From Mageeibacillus sp. UBA1255 (GTDB taxonomy: Bacteria; Bacillota; Clostridia; UBA1212; UBA1255), in the NCBI GenBank assembly GCA_002308795.1, contig DBVV01000154.1:1-16052 (forward strand): 16,052 bases of DNA. The letters run 5' to 3'. The notes below the pieces were generated by a model. It searched no databases and was not told where the DNA came from. It saw nothing but the letters and a program-made list of their open reading frames with translations. Positions 7,321-15,400 of the stretch are shown here, piece after piece. Made by a program: the position numbers and the translations under genes. How positions within the stretch are numbered: the first letter of the stretch is position 1; each line of letters opens with the position of its first letter.

Positions 7321-7344
7321 TTTTTTAACGCGTTTTTTAACGCG
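7321..7344. repeat. Tandem 12-base duplication at the PIG-L stop
   Basis: TTTTTTAACGCG occurs twice in direct succession. The second copy contains the reverse-strand stop codon of the PIG-L gene (7337-7339), so the duplication reaches its last codons. Confidence 0.7.
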
Positions 7345-8896
7345 ATTTCTTTTTGGACATTACGAACAGCATCACGGCGAGCAGTGCGACCGCCAGCACG
7401 AGTGCGGCGATGATCCAGCCGATGCTTTTATCTCCGCCTGACCTGACTTCTGAATTACCGGAAGGAGCGGTCACGGCAGGTGATGCGAAAGGAGTGGCAT
7501 CGTTCTCCCCGGCGGTAGCGGGCTGAGCGGTATGATCGGCCGGAAGATCGCTTCCGGGAGCGTCCGTGGGGGCGGCGTTTGTTTCCACTGCCGGTATTTC
7601 GGTAGGCTCAGGCGTAGGCACCTCTGTCGGTTCGGGCGTCGGCTCAGGCGTCGGTGTCGGATCGGGTTCAAAAACGATATGCTCAAGCAGATCGTTTTTA
7701 TTGACGTCTTCACCCACGGTGCTCCTGTAAAGGCCGAACTGGCGGCAATCTCCGTACCCGTCCGTCATCACTCTGAACCTGGTATACTGCTGCGATTCGT
7801 GGCATTTGTAGCCTTCCGCCGCCATTTCCAGCGCGGTCTTTCCGCCGAACGCTTTCAGAGGCATATCGCCCCATTCGATTATAACGCCATTGTCCCTGTT
7901 ATAAAGATGACTGTAGAATTTCGGCGTGTCCCAGGTGCCGTATTTATCGTACGAATCTGTAAATTTAGACGGATCCGCCGCATCCGGGACGCTTATCTGA
8001 AGAGTCGTGCCGTTGATCCTGTGCGCACCGTGGCCGTATTCACCTTCAAAATCGTGTCCGACAACAACGTACGGCTTAAACCGGCGTATCATTTCTACCT
8101 GCCATCTCTCCACGTTTTCGGTGCCGTACATATCCTGCGCTTCTCTCAGCGTTTTTGAATACTCGTCAACAAAATCTCCGTATACGGGATATGCCTTTAT
8201 ACCCACCTTCCACAGGCCGTCGAGCTGTTCGTGGCAGCGGTATTTTTCGGTAAAAACGTGGTTGGTCATATAGGCTACCTGGACTTTATAACCCATTTCA
8301 CCGCCGTAGTAAGGCATAATTCCGCCAAAAAACAGATGCTCGTCATCGCCGTGTGTAGGAAACAGCAGAAGATCCGCTTTCTCATAAGGAGGCTCCCAGC
8401 GCTGAACCGACGAGGGCAATTCTCCTTCTGTGTAGAATATCAGGTCGCACAATACCGCGTTTGCAGGCACGTTGATGATCAGTTCGTTCGCAGGAGAAGA
8501 CAGGGGAACGTATTCATGTATGAATCCGTACTGACCGCAGCTGACAGTTTTCTCGCCTTCTTCAAGCGACCATTCGCCGGGAGCAGTATCCCATATCGCG
8601 TAGACACCGTTCAATTTAAGCTCTGTGCCCGTGAGGGTCGCGGTCAATCTGTCTGACTTTTTCCCGAACGATACTTTGCTGTAAATATCAGTATCGAGCG
8701 CGTCCGACATATCGTGCCCTTCTTCGGAGGTCAATTTAACTTTCCAGCTTATGTTCTGCGCTTTCTGTGTTTCAGCCGAAGTTTTCGCGGTTTTTCCGGA
8801 AAAGAACGCGGTCAATGCGATCAGCGCAATGACGGCGGCAGCTGTTGCCGTACAAATGATCCTGTGATCCTTTATTATACTTCCTATACGTTTCAT
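7337..8896 (-). CDS. Membrane-anchored PIG-L/LmbE-type deacetylase
   Basis: 519 residues. An N-terminal membrane segment or uncleaved signal (13-34) precedes a beta-rich region (about 50-170) that could be a discoidin-like sugar-binding domain. The PIG-L domain follows: FPTHGDDEHLFFGG (H182, D184, D185, E186) is the metal/catalytic motif, usually HPDDE, here with Gly for Pro; HGAHR (H289, H292) supplies the third metal ligand. Family members are zinc N-deacetylases acting on GlcNAc-type sugars. Residues 411-435 are a Thr-Pro-Glu-Pro stalk, the next 55 or so are Ala/Pro/Thr-rich, and a second membrane helix at 492-513 ends in KKKSR. This places the enzyme outside the membrane, probably in the cell wall. 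The start has only a weak AGCAGG site. It is divergent from the GH71/99-like lipoprotein. Confidence 0.8.
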   Translation of the reverse strand: MKRIGSIIKDHRIICTATAAAVIALIALTAFFSGKTAKTSAETQKAQNISWKVKLTSEEGHDMSDALDTDIYSKVSFGKKSDRLTATLTGTELKLNGVYAIWDTAPGEWSLEEGEKTVSCGQYGFIHEYVPLSSPANELIINVPANAVLCDLIFYTEGELPSSVQRWEPPYEKADLLLFPTHGDDEHLFFGGIMPYYGGEMGYKVQVAYMTNHVFTEKYRCHEQLDGLWKVGIKAYPVYGDFVDEYSKTLREAQDMYGTENVERWQVEMIRRFKPYVVVGHDFEGEYGHGAHRINGTTLQISVPDAADPSKFTDSYDKYGTWDTPKFYSHLYNRDNGVIIEWGDMPLKAFGGKTALEMAAEGYKCHESQQYTRFRVMTDGYGDCRQFGLYRSTVGEDVNKNDLLEHIVFEPDPTPTPEPTPEPTEVPTPEPTEIPAVETNAAPTDAPGSDLPADHTAQPATAGENDATPFASPAVTAPSGNSEVRSGGDKSIGWIIAALVLAVALLAVMLFVMSKKKSR

Positions 8897-8956
8897 TTCG
8901 TACTATACCTGCTTAAAAATGATCTGCCAGGCACGCTCTGTGCCTTCGCCGGTGGT

Positions 8957-8985
8957 ATTTTACAATATATATGGCTAAAATTCAA
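8957..8985 (-). promoter_or_regulatory. Promoter for the PIG-L gene
   Basis: On the minus strand TTGAAT (8985-8980), 17 bases, TAAAAT (8962-8957). The -10 begins the left arm of the 13-bp inverted repeat. The leader would be about 53 bases. Confidence 0.6.
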
Positions 8986-8998
8986 TCGCGGGATAAGA

Positions 8999-9027
8999 TT
9001 GACATGTACCTGCAACTATTATAAAAT
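8999..9027 (+). promoter_or_regulatory. Promoter for the GH71/99-like lipoprotein
   Basis: TTGACA (8999-9004), 17 bases, TAAAAT (9022-9027). The leader of about 65 bases starts with a CCGCC/GGCGG hairpin (9039-9043 and 9051-9055). Confidence 0.7.
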
Positions 9028-9099
9028 ACCACCGTATTCCGCCTTTAAACGGCGGCCTTGCATGGAAGCCTTGCTTAAAATAATATGGAGGATCTATTG

Positions 9100-11007
9100 A
9101 TGAAGCACAGAAGAAACGCAGCTGTTCAGATACTGGCATACCTGACGGCATGCATCTGCCTTGCCGCGGCATTATGCGCCTGCGGAAAAACGGGAGACGA
9201 TAATATTACGCCAGGCGGCAACGGAAAGAAGGAGGACGCAGAAGTGAAGATCATTGAAAATATCACTGCGGCTGATTATTACAAAAACGGATACACCGCT
9301 AATTACATAACCGGGATCGACCAGTTCGAACGCACGTTTGACGGCGTTGCCGGCGCGAAGAACGATAAACAGCGCGATGTCGGGATATTCTATTTCTGCA
9401 CTCTCGGACAGCACGGAGGAGAAAAGATCGTTGACGTCACCAAACTGATCGCCCAGGAGAACGGAATACAGGATATGTTCTTCGAGGACAACGACGTTGC
9501 CCCGTCTAATAAAGGCGTGTTTTTCTGGGGCGAGCCGCTCTGGGGATACTATAATTCCACAGACAGCTGGGTCATCCGGCGCCACCTCGCTCTGCTGACG
9601 ATGGCCGGTGTCGATTTCATGGTATTCGATACCACTAACGCCGTAACGTATGACAGCGTCGTGGCCAAGATCATCAAAGAATGCCGCAATATGCGCGATG
9701 AGGGCTGGAATCCGCCCGGACTCGTATTTTACACCAACGCGTATTCGCACCGCGTTATCACAAACCTTTACAATTCTTATTACAAAAAAGACAGTTATAA
9801 AGACATATGGTATTATCTGGACGGAAAGCCGCTGATCATAGGCAATATCAGCGCATCGGCCGACAGGGCTGAAGCTTCCGGGAGAGGCGATAAGTCGTAT
9901 AAACCGACGGAATTTCCGGATGAAATAAAAGATTTCTTCACGTTCAGGGATTCGCAGTGGCCTAGCGTGCCGTATATCGAAAACGGTTTTCCGTGGATCG
10001 AATGGCAGTATCCGGCACCGGTCCACAACGGCGTGATAAACGTCGCTGTTGCCAGCCACCCCGCGCTTCCGATGTCGTTCTCCGTCACACGTGGCGCTAA
10101 AAACTGGGGACGCGGCTGGAACGTCGAAACGAAACAGAACGAGCCCGATAAGGCGTACGAAGGACAGTTCTTCCAGTCTACCTGGGACGTTGCGCTGAAA
10201 GAAGACCCGCGCATCGTTTTCGTCACCGGCTGGAACGAATGGACGGCAGGTAAAATGATGTATGACGGCGAGTACGCCATGGTCGACCTGTGCAATATGG
10301 AATTTTCGCGCGACGCGGAGATGATGAAGGGCGGGTATAACGACGCGTTCTATATCCAGCTTGCGATGAATATCCGCAAATATAAAGACGTGGAGATCCC
10401 TGCGGGCGGCCAGCTCAAGTCCGAACCGGTAAGCATCCCCATGACTTCAGATCTTTCAGCGTGGGATCAGGTAAAAGCCGTGTTCCGCGACACGATCGTT
10501 GTAAATAAAGAGCGCAAGAGCAAAGGCGCCGTATCTTCGCTGGATTACAGACAGGCGGCCGCGCGCAACAACGTGACCGAAATACGCGTCGCTCAGGATG
10601 CGGACAATATCTATTTTATGCTTAAGGCCACGGAAAATATCGTTCTGCGCGAAGCGGGCGACGAAGGCTGGATGAATCTGCTGATCGGTACAGGCGAAGT
10701 GGAAAAGAAGGGCTGGGAAGGTTACGAATTTGTTGTCGGCCGCGCAGAAGCCGGAGACGGAAAATTGACCGTAGAGAAACTCAGATCAGACTTTTCATCC
10801 GAAAAAGCAGGAGAAGCAGAATACCATGTTGACGGCAGCGTCATGCAGGTACGCGTTCCGCGCTCCGCTCTCGGGCTTAGCTCAGATATGAACCGGATCT
10901 ATTTCAAACTCGCAGACGGTATCGATGAACCGTCGGATATTATGGACTATTATATTTCGGGCAAATCGCTGCCTCTGGGCAGGCTGAGCTTCAGGTACAT
11001 CGGGTAA
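9100..11007 (+). CDS. Lipoprotein with GH71/99-like catalytic domain and C-terminal CBM9-like domain
   Basis: From the ATG at 9100 (GGAGG eight bases upstream; an earlier in-frame ATG at 9085 lies in the ribosome site) the protein is 635 residues. A signal peptide ends in a lipobox, L25-C-A-C28, so it should be lipidated on the outer face of the membrane. The catalytic-type barrel follows: VGIFYFCTLGQHGG, EPLWGYYNSTD, RRHLALLTMAGVDFMVFDTT, YYLDGKPLIIGN, and VTGWNEWTAG with E380 in WNEW. This pattern fits the GH71/GH99/WbsX-like alpha-glycan hydrolase group; exact family and substrate are uncertain. From about residue 460 a beta-sandwich resembling CBM9/DOMON (IRVAQDADNIYFMLK, WMNLLIG, GWEGYEFVV) likely binds sugar. 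It is a paralogue of the C-terminal two-thirds of the 1167-residue protein at 12420, and is divergent from the PIG-L gene with matched promoters. Confidence 0.75.
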   Translation: MKHRRNAAVQILAYLTACICLAAALCACGKTGDDNITPGGNGKKEDAEVKIIENITAADYYKNGYTANYITGIDQFERTFDGVAGAKNDKQRDVGIFYFCTLGQHGGEKIVDVTKLIAQENGIQDMFFEDNDVAPSNKGVFFWGEPLWGYYNSTDSWVIRRHLALLTMAGVDFMVFDTTNAVTYDSVVAKIIKECRNMRDEGWNPPGLVFYTNAYSHRVITNLYNSYYKKDSYKDIWYYLDGKPLIIGNISASADRAEASGRGDKSYKPTEFPDEIKDFFTFRDSQWPSVPYIENGFPWIEWQYPAPVHNGVINVAVASHPALPMSFSVTRGAKNWGRGWNVETKQNEPDKAYEGQFFQSTWDVALKEDPRIVFVTGWNEWTAGKMMYDGEYAMVDLCNMEFSRDAEMMKGGYNDAFYIQLAMNIRKYKDVEIPAGGQLKSEPVSIPMTSDLSAWDQVKAVFRDTIVVNKERKSKGAVSSLDYRQAAARNNVTEIRVAQDADNIYFMLKATENIVLREAGDEGWMNLLIGTGEVEKKGWEGYEFVVGRAEAGDGKLTVEKLRSDFSSEKAGEAEYHVDGSVMQVRVPRSALGLSSDMNRIYFKLADGIDEPSDIMDYYISGKSLPLGRLSFRYIG

Positions 11008-11036
11008 GCTGCGGTCCGATTAATTGGTGGAATAAG

Positions 11037-11501
11037 ATGACGGATCATGCCAGGCTTGCTGAGGAACTGTTTTATAAAGGGTATAACTGCGCACAAGCTG
11101 TTTTTTGCGCTTTTTGCGACGTGACGGGGCTTGATACTGACACCGCCGCGAGATTATCCTCGTCGTTTGGCGGGGGACTCGGACGGCTTCGCGAAGTGTG
11201 CGGAACGGTCAGTGCGGCGTCAATGGTTCTGGGGATCGTCTTCGGTTATTCCGTTCCGGGTGATATGGATGCTAAAAACTCACATTACAGACTGGTACGT
11301 GAATTTGCGTCAACTTTTCGCGAAAGGCACGGTTCGATCGTTTGTGCACAGATCTTATCCGGAGCAGGGATAGATGCGGGTGCGGGCGGTGATTCTTCCG
11401 AGAGGACTGCGGAATTTTACAAAAAAAGGCCCTGTGCAAAGCTGGTGCGCGATGCGGCGGAGATAGTTGAGACTATGATACTGGAGAAAAAGGAAAGATG
11501 A
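11037..11501 (+). CDS. C_GCAxxG_C_C family redox protein
   Basis: A 154-residue cytoplasmic protein with the spaced cysteines of this family: GYNCAQAV (C18), FGGGLGRLREVCG (C55), GSIVCAQIL (C103) and KKRPCAKLV (C133). The glycine-rich loop before C55 is conserved, but the CGAxxG signature reads CGTVSA here. Members are putative redox-active proteins found in anaerobes; no reaction is established. A GGTGG ribosome site lies six bases before the ATG. It follows the lipoprotein by 29 bases with no promoter or terminator seen, and its stop overlaps the next start by ATGA, so these three genes may share a transcript. Confidence 0.82.
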   Translation: MTDHARLAEELFYKGYNCAQAVFCAFCDVTGLDTDTAARLSSSFGGGLGRLREVCGTVSAASMVLGIVFGYSVPGDMDAKNSHYRLVREFASTFRERHGSIVCAQILSGAGIDAGAGGDSSERTAEFYKKRPCAKLVRDAAEIVETMILEKKER

Positions 11502-12055
11502 ACGGCTTTACGATCACCGGACAGATAATGGGGTTCGTGGCGATGGCGCTGATCATCGTGTCGTTCCAGTTTAAGGACAATAAAAAGCTTTTTGCTTTTC
11601 AGATCGCTTCGTGCACGTTTTTTGTACTGCATTACCTGTTTCTCGGCCTTGGCGGCGACAATACCGCTTTTTCCGGTATGGCGCAGAACGGCATCGGGCT
11701 CGTTTTTCGCGTCGTCATCATGCTCGGATACAGATACGATAAGCTGCGCAGCACCGTCGTGATGGCTGTCATCAGCGCTGCGATGGCGATCCTGGCTGTT
11801 TATACGGCTTCGTCCGGGCCGGTCGCGCTTCTGCCGGTCGTGGGCAATTTCGTCTGCCTCGGTGCTATGTGGTCACGCGACGAGAACGTCATCCGGATCT
11901 CGCAGCTTGTCTGCGTTTCGCCCTGCTGGCTTATATACAACGTTTTTATGCTGTCAATAGCCGGTATACTTATGGAGTCGTTCAACATCGTCTCCATCGC
12001 AGTCTACTACGTCCGTCTGTTCATTGAAAAGCGACGCGAAAGGCGGACGGAATAG
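11498..12055 (+). CDS. YgjV-family integral membrane protein
   Basis: A 185-residue protein, mostly hydrophobic, with about six membrane helices. The opening ITGQIMGFVAMALIIVSFQF and FAFQIASCTFFVLHYLFLG match the YgjV (Imp-YgjV) family of bacterial inner-membrane proteins, which have internal half-repeats. A basic tail (EKRRERRTE) suggests a cytoplasmic C-terminus. Its function is unknown. ATGA overlap with the preceding gene indicates translational coupling. Confidence 0.8.
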   Translation: MNGFTITGQIMGFVAMALIIVSFQFKDNKKLFAFQIASCTFFVLHYLFLGLGGDNTAFSGMAQNGIGLVFRVVIMLGYRYDKLRSTVVMAVISAAMAILAVYTASSGPVALLPVVGNFVCLGAMWSRDENVIRISQLVCVSPCWLIYNVFMLSIAGILMESFNIVSIAVYYVRLFIEKRRERRTE

Positions 12056-12103
12056 GCCGAGGGCGGAATGAAATGCACACGTTCGATCATATCGGGTAAA
12101 AAA

Positions 12104-12138
12104 GTAAACGCCGACGGATGATTCCATCGGCGTTTTAC
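12104..12138. terminator. Bidirectional terminator between the YgjV gene and tRNA-Pro
   Basis: AAACGCCGA (12106-12114) pairs with TCGGCGTTT (12127-12135). On the minus strand it is followed by a T-run (ACTTTTTT) and ends the tRNA transcript; on the plus strand it lies 50 bases after the YgjV stop with a shorter TTTT. Confidence 0.85.
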
Positions 12139-12142
12139 GCGA

Positions 12143-12218
12143 TCGGAGTGACCTGACTTGAACAGGCGACCTCTTGCACCCCAAGCAAGCACTCTAAGCC
12201 AAACTGAGCTACACCCCG
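12143..12218 (-). tRNA. tRNA-Pro (anticodon GGG)
   Basis: Folds as a 76-base cloverleaf on the minus strand: acceptor CGGGGTG/CACTCCG (one G-U), D-stem GCTC/GAGT, anticodon stem CTTGC/GCAAG with loop TTGGGGT, T-arm GCCTG-TTCAAGT-CAGGT. The discriminator is A; CCA is not encoded. A terminator follows and a promoter precedes it. Confidence 0.93.
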
Positions 12219-12232
12219 GAAGCGCAATGCGT

Positions 12233-12261
12233 ATTCTACACTTAAAAAACAGGTTTGTAAA
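12233..12261 (-). promoter_or_regulatory. Promoter for tRNA-Pro
   Basis: On the minus strand TTTACA (12261-12256), 17 bases, TAGAAT (12238-12233), with the start point about 8 bases before the mature 5' end. Confidence 0.65.
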
Positions 12262-12280
12262 GGACTTTTTTAAGCCCGGA

Positions 12281-12309
12281 TTGACAACGCGCACTTTAAC
12301 GGCTATAAT
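12281..12309 (+). promoter_or_regulatory. Promoter for the YwaF-GH71/99 fusion gene
   Basis: TTGACA (12281-12286), 17 bases, TATAAT (12304-12309): full consensus. The leader is about 104 bases and contains a GC-rich hairpin around 12368-12388; no known riboswitch was recognised. Confidence 0.75.
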
Positions 12310-12408
12310 CCCGTACGATAAAAGTATCTGATCGTTGACCGGAAAAAAGATCGGAGTGAGATCCAGCGGCGGGCAGCCTGTCTGCCGCATCAGAACAGAA
12401 AAGGAAAA

Positions 12409-12423
12409 ATGGTGGAGATATGA
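12409..12423 (+). other. Four-codon upstream mini-ORF overlapping the fusion gene start
   Basis: ATG-GTG-GAG-ATA-TGA starts eight bases after AAGGA-type purines and ends by ATGA overlap with the main ATG at 12420. The main start itself has only a close GGTGG(AG). This could couple translation or be chance. Confidence 0.3.
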
Positions 12424-15400
12424 GAGAATTTTTCGGAATAGGCGGATATGAAAGAGCGGCAGAAGGATATATGTCCTGGCAGCACCTCGTGTTCGTGACG
12501 TCTTTTATGATCGTAATGATCACGCTCGCGGTAATACTCGGGCGCAGAAACAGGCATAAAGACGAAAAGACCAAAAACAAAGTAATACTCGCGACAGCGA
12601 TAATAATTGACTCGATCGAGCTTTTTAAGATCGTTTTCCTGTGTTTCAGAGAACACGATCCGATGCACTGGCTGATAACGCTCCCGCTGTTCCTGTGCAG
12701 CATACCGATGCTCCTGCTGCCGATAGCGGCGTTTTCAAAAGGAAGGCTAAGAGAAGCCGCGCTTGACTTCGTTTTTATTTTCGGACTGCTGATTGCATTC
12801 ATGGGTACGTACGCTGACGCGATGGACTTCGGATCATACCCCGTGCTGGGGATCGATAACGTGATCTCATGCACCACACACTCTATATCGGGATTCGCCG
12901 CGCTGTACATCGTTATCGCCGGGATGGCAACGATGAAAAAGAAAAATATAGGGATATCGTTCGGGATATTGACCGCGTACTGCGCGATGGCATACGTGGC
13001 GGATATCCTGATACCGTACAACTATATGTTCCTCATGAGAGGCGACGGTACTCCGTATGATATCTTTTACAATCTTGTCAACGGGAACAGAGTGCTTTAT
13101 CCGCTTATCGTCGTAGTGCTCTTCCTCCTTTATATTGCGGCTTTCTATTTTGTGTATTACCTGATCACCAAAGCGATCGCGAAGAAGAAGATAAATAAAA
13201 ACGGCGCAGGCCGGGACGGAGGGACCGCTGCGCGGACGATAGCCCTCATGCTGGTTTTTTCGTCTGTATTGATGACCGTGCTTACTACGTCAGCCGGAGC
13301 AGAAACTGTTTCACCTAAATTGACCGGCAGCGTGCCTGATTGGGCGGTGCGTTCATCCAACCGGTACACGTTTGACTTCTCCGAAGAAGATCCGACGTTT
13401 TATTCTCAGCATGAAGCGCTTCAGATAACGTTGAGAAACGGCATGCAGATATCCGGCGGCAGGCTCATATGTGCCGAAAGAAAGAATCTTAGCTTCGCTA
13501 CCAGAGGCTCGCTCGGCGATGATTTCGGTATCGCGGGCGGTTCGATGGGATTTAAGATGAGCATCCTGGGCGGAGAGGTGACCACTTTGCTTCGTGACCA
13601 GGACAATGAACTTAAAAAGAGCGATCACGGTCTGAGGATCAGTTTCAAACCAGATAAACTTACCGTTCAAGATGATTTTAAAAACAAAAAAGCGACCGTG
13701 GATATCTCTCGTTTCACTGCGGGCGGCAACGAATGCATCGTCGAGATCACCGATAAGCCTACGTATTTCACCGTGTCAATAAACGGCGAGACGTTGATGA
13801 GGATCACTTATACCGAGCAGGCTGCCGCGCAGAACGGATACAGCGTGAGCAACTACGCAGCGGATCTGGTGTTCTATGACGGCGCCGGAAACGAACTTGC
13901 CCGCTCCGAAGGCAGCTCGATGCAGCGTGCCGGACATATGGTATTCGCTCTTGAGAAACTGGATGGTTATATCGACGACTTCTGGTTCGACCGCACCGAG
14001 ATCGATCAGAGCCTGCCTGAAACGGGCGGACAGAGAGTGATCAATTACGGCAACTGGGTCGCGACAGACGATCTTTCGCGCGTGACGGTACTTGAAAACG
14101 ATGCCGGATCGCCCAGAAACAACAGGACGGTAGGCGTGTTCTACTTCCTCTGCTGGGTCGGGGCCGGGATCCACGTACAGGACAATACCAAGATATATCT
14201 CGAAAAAGGCGTTGACGGTCTGAGAAAATATCTCGAGAAATCCGGAGGTGAGGCGTACTGGGCGGAGCCGTATTTCGGATATTACAAGAACGACGACGCA
14301 TGGATATACCGCAAACACGCTTACATGCTCGAAGCCGCCGGAGTCGATTTCATATTCCTTGACGTCTCCAACGCCGAAGTGTTCACGCCCGGCCATACGC
14401 TGCTGTTCGATACGTGGCTGCAGATCAGGAAAGAAGGAGGCCACACTCCGCAGATATGCTTCCTCACGGGAGACACGCCTTCGACGCTTGAAAAAGACGT
14501 GAAAAATCTGCGCAAATCGGTATATTCCGAAAAAAACTGGGATAAATATAAGGAACTTTTCTATGAATGGAACGGAAAGCCGCTTATTCTGGGCAATACG
14601 AAAGGCATTAATGCAGAGACGAAGGAGTATCTGGACGAGAAGTTCACCGTGCGCGGCTGCTGGGCATGGTGCGATCAGGACGGATACTGGACGTGGATGG
14701 ACGAGACGTGGAACGACGGAAAGGGCAATTACGTCCAGCATAAAGGCCGCGATAAAAACGGCGTGTTCGAGCAGATGTCCGTTACCGCCGGTCATCACGC
14801 GTCTTCAAGCAAAGGCCGCAGCTACGTGAACGGCGTACAGCCGAACAATAACAAGCAGGACTTCATGTTTTCGTTCGACGAGAGCCGCAAGGGCCTCGGC
14901 TTCGCTTCACAGTTCGAGGCGGCGATAAAGGCTGATCCGCAGGTGCTGATGATCACCGGCTGGAACGAGTGGATCGCGGGCAACGGCAGGGGTTCCAACT
15001 TCATGGCACTTACGAACATATACAACGTATGCTACGTTGACGAGTTCAACCCCGAGTTTTCACGCGACATTGAGCCGATGAAGCTCCGCGACGGCGTCGG
15101 TTTCGGCGACAATTTCTACTACCAGATGGTAGATTATATCCGCAAATATAAAGGCCTGGATAAACTTTCGTACACGACCGGACAGGCGACGATCGAAAAC
15201 GGTGACGTTTCCGCGTGGGCAGGCGTCGGACCCGAGTTCCGCGACACGATAGGCGATGTCGAGTTCAGAAATACGTACTCCTACGACCGCGCATTCAAGT
15301 ATATAAACGGCACCGGGCGCAACGACTTTGACGAAGCGAAAGTGTCGCAGGACGCCGATTACGTGTACTTCATGGTAAAAACCGTGAACGATATTGTCCG

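Larger units (their letters stand above)
8950..9034. promoter_or_regulatory. Perfect 13-bp inverted repeat covering two divergent -10 regions
   Basis: CGGTGGTATTTTA (8950-8962) and TAAAATACCACCG (9022-9034) are exact complements 59 bases apart. Each arm, read in its own direction of transcription, starts with the -10 hexamer and runs to the probable start point. This gives both divergent genes the same core promoter and suggests shared control. Confidence 0.7.

Noticed and set aside
13776..14798. Minus-strand frame of 340 codons inside the fusion gene
   Set aside because: Shadow frame caused by the codon bias of the plus-strand gene; no coherent domain.
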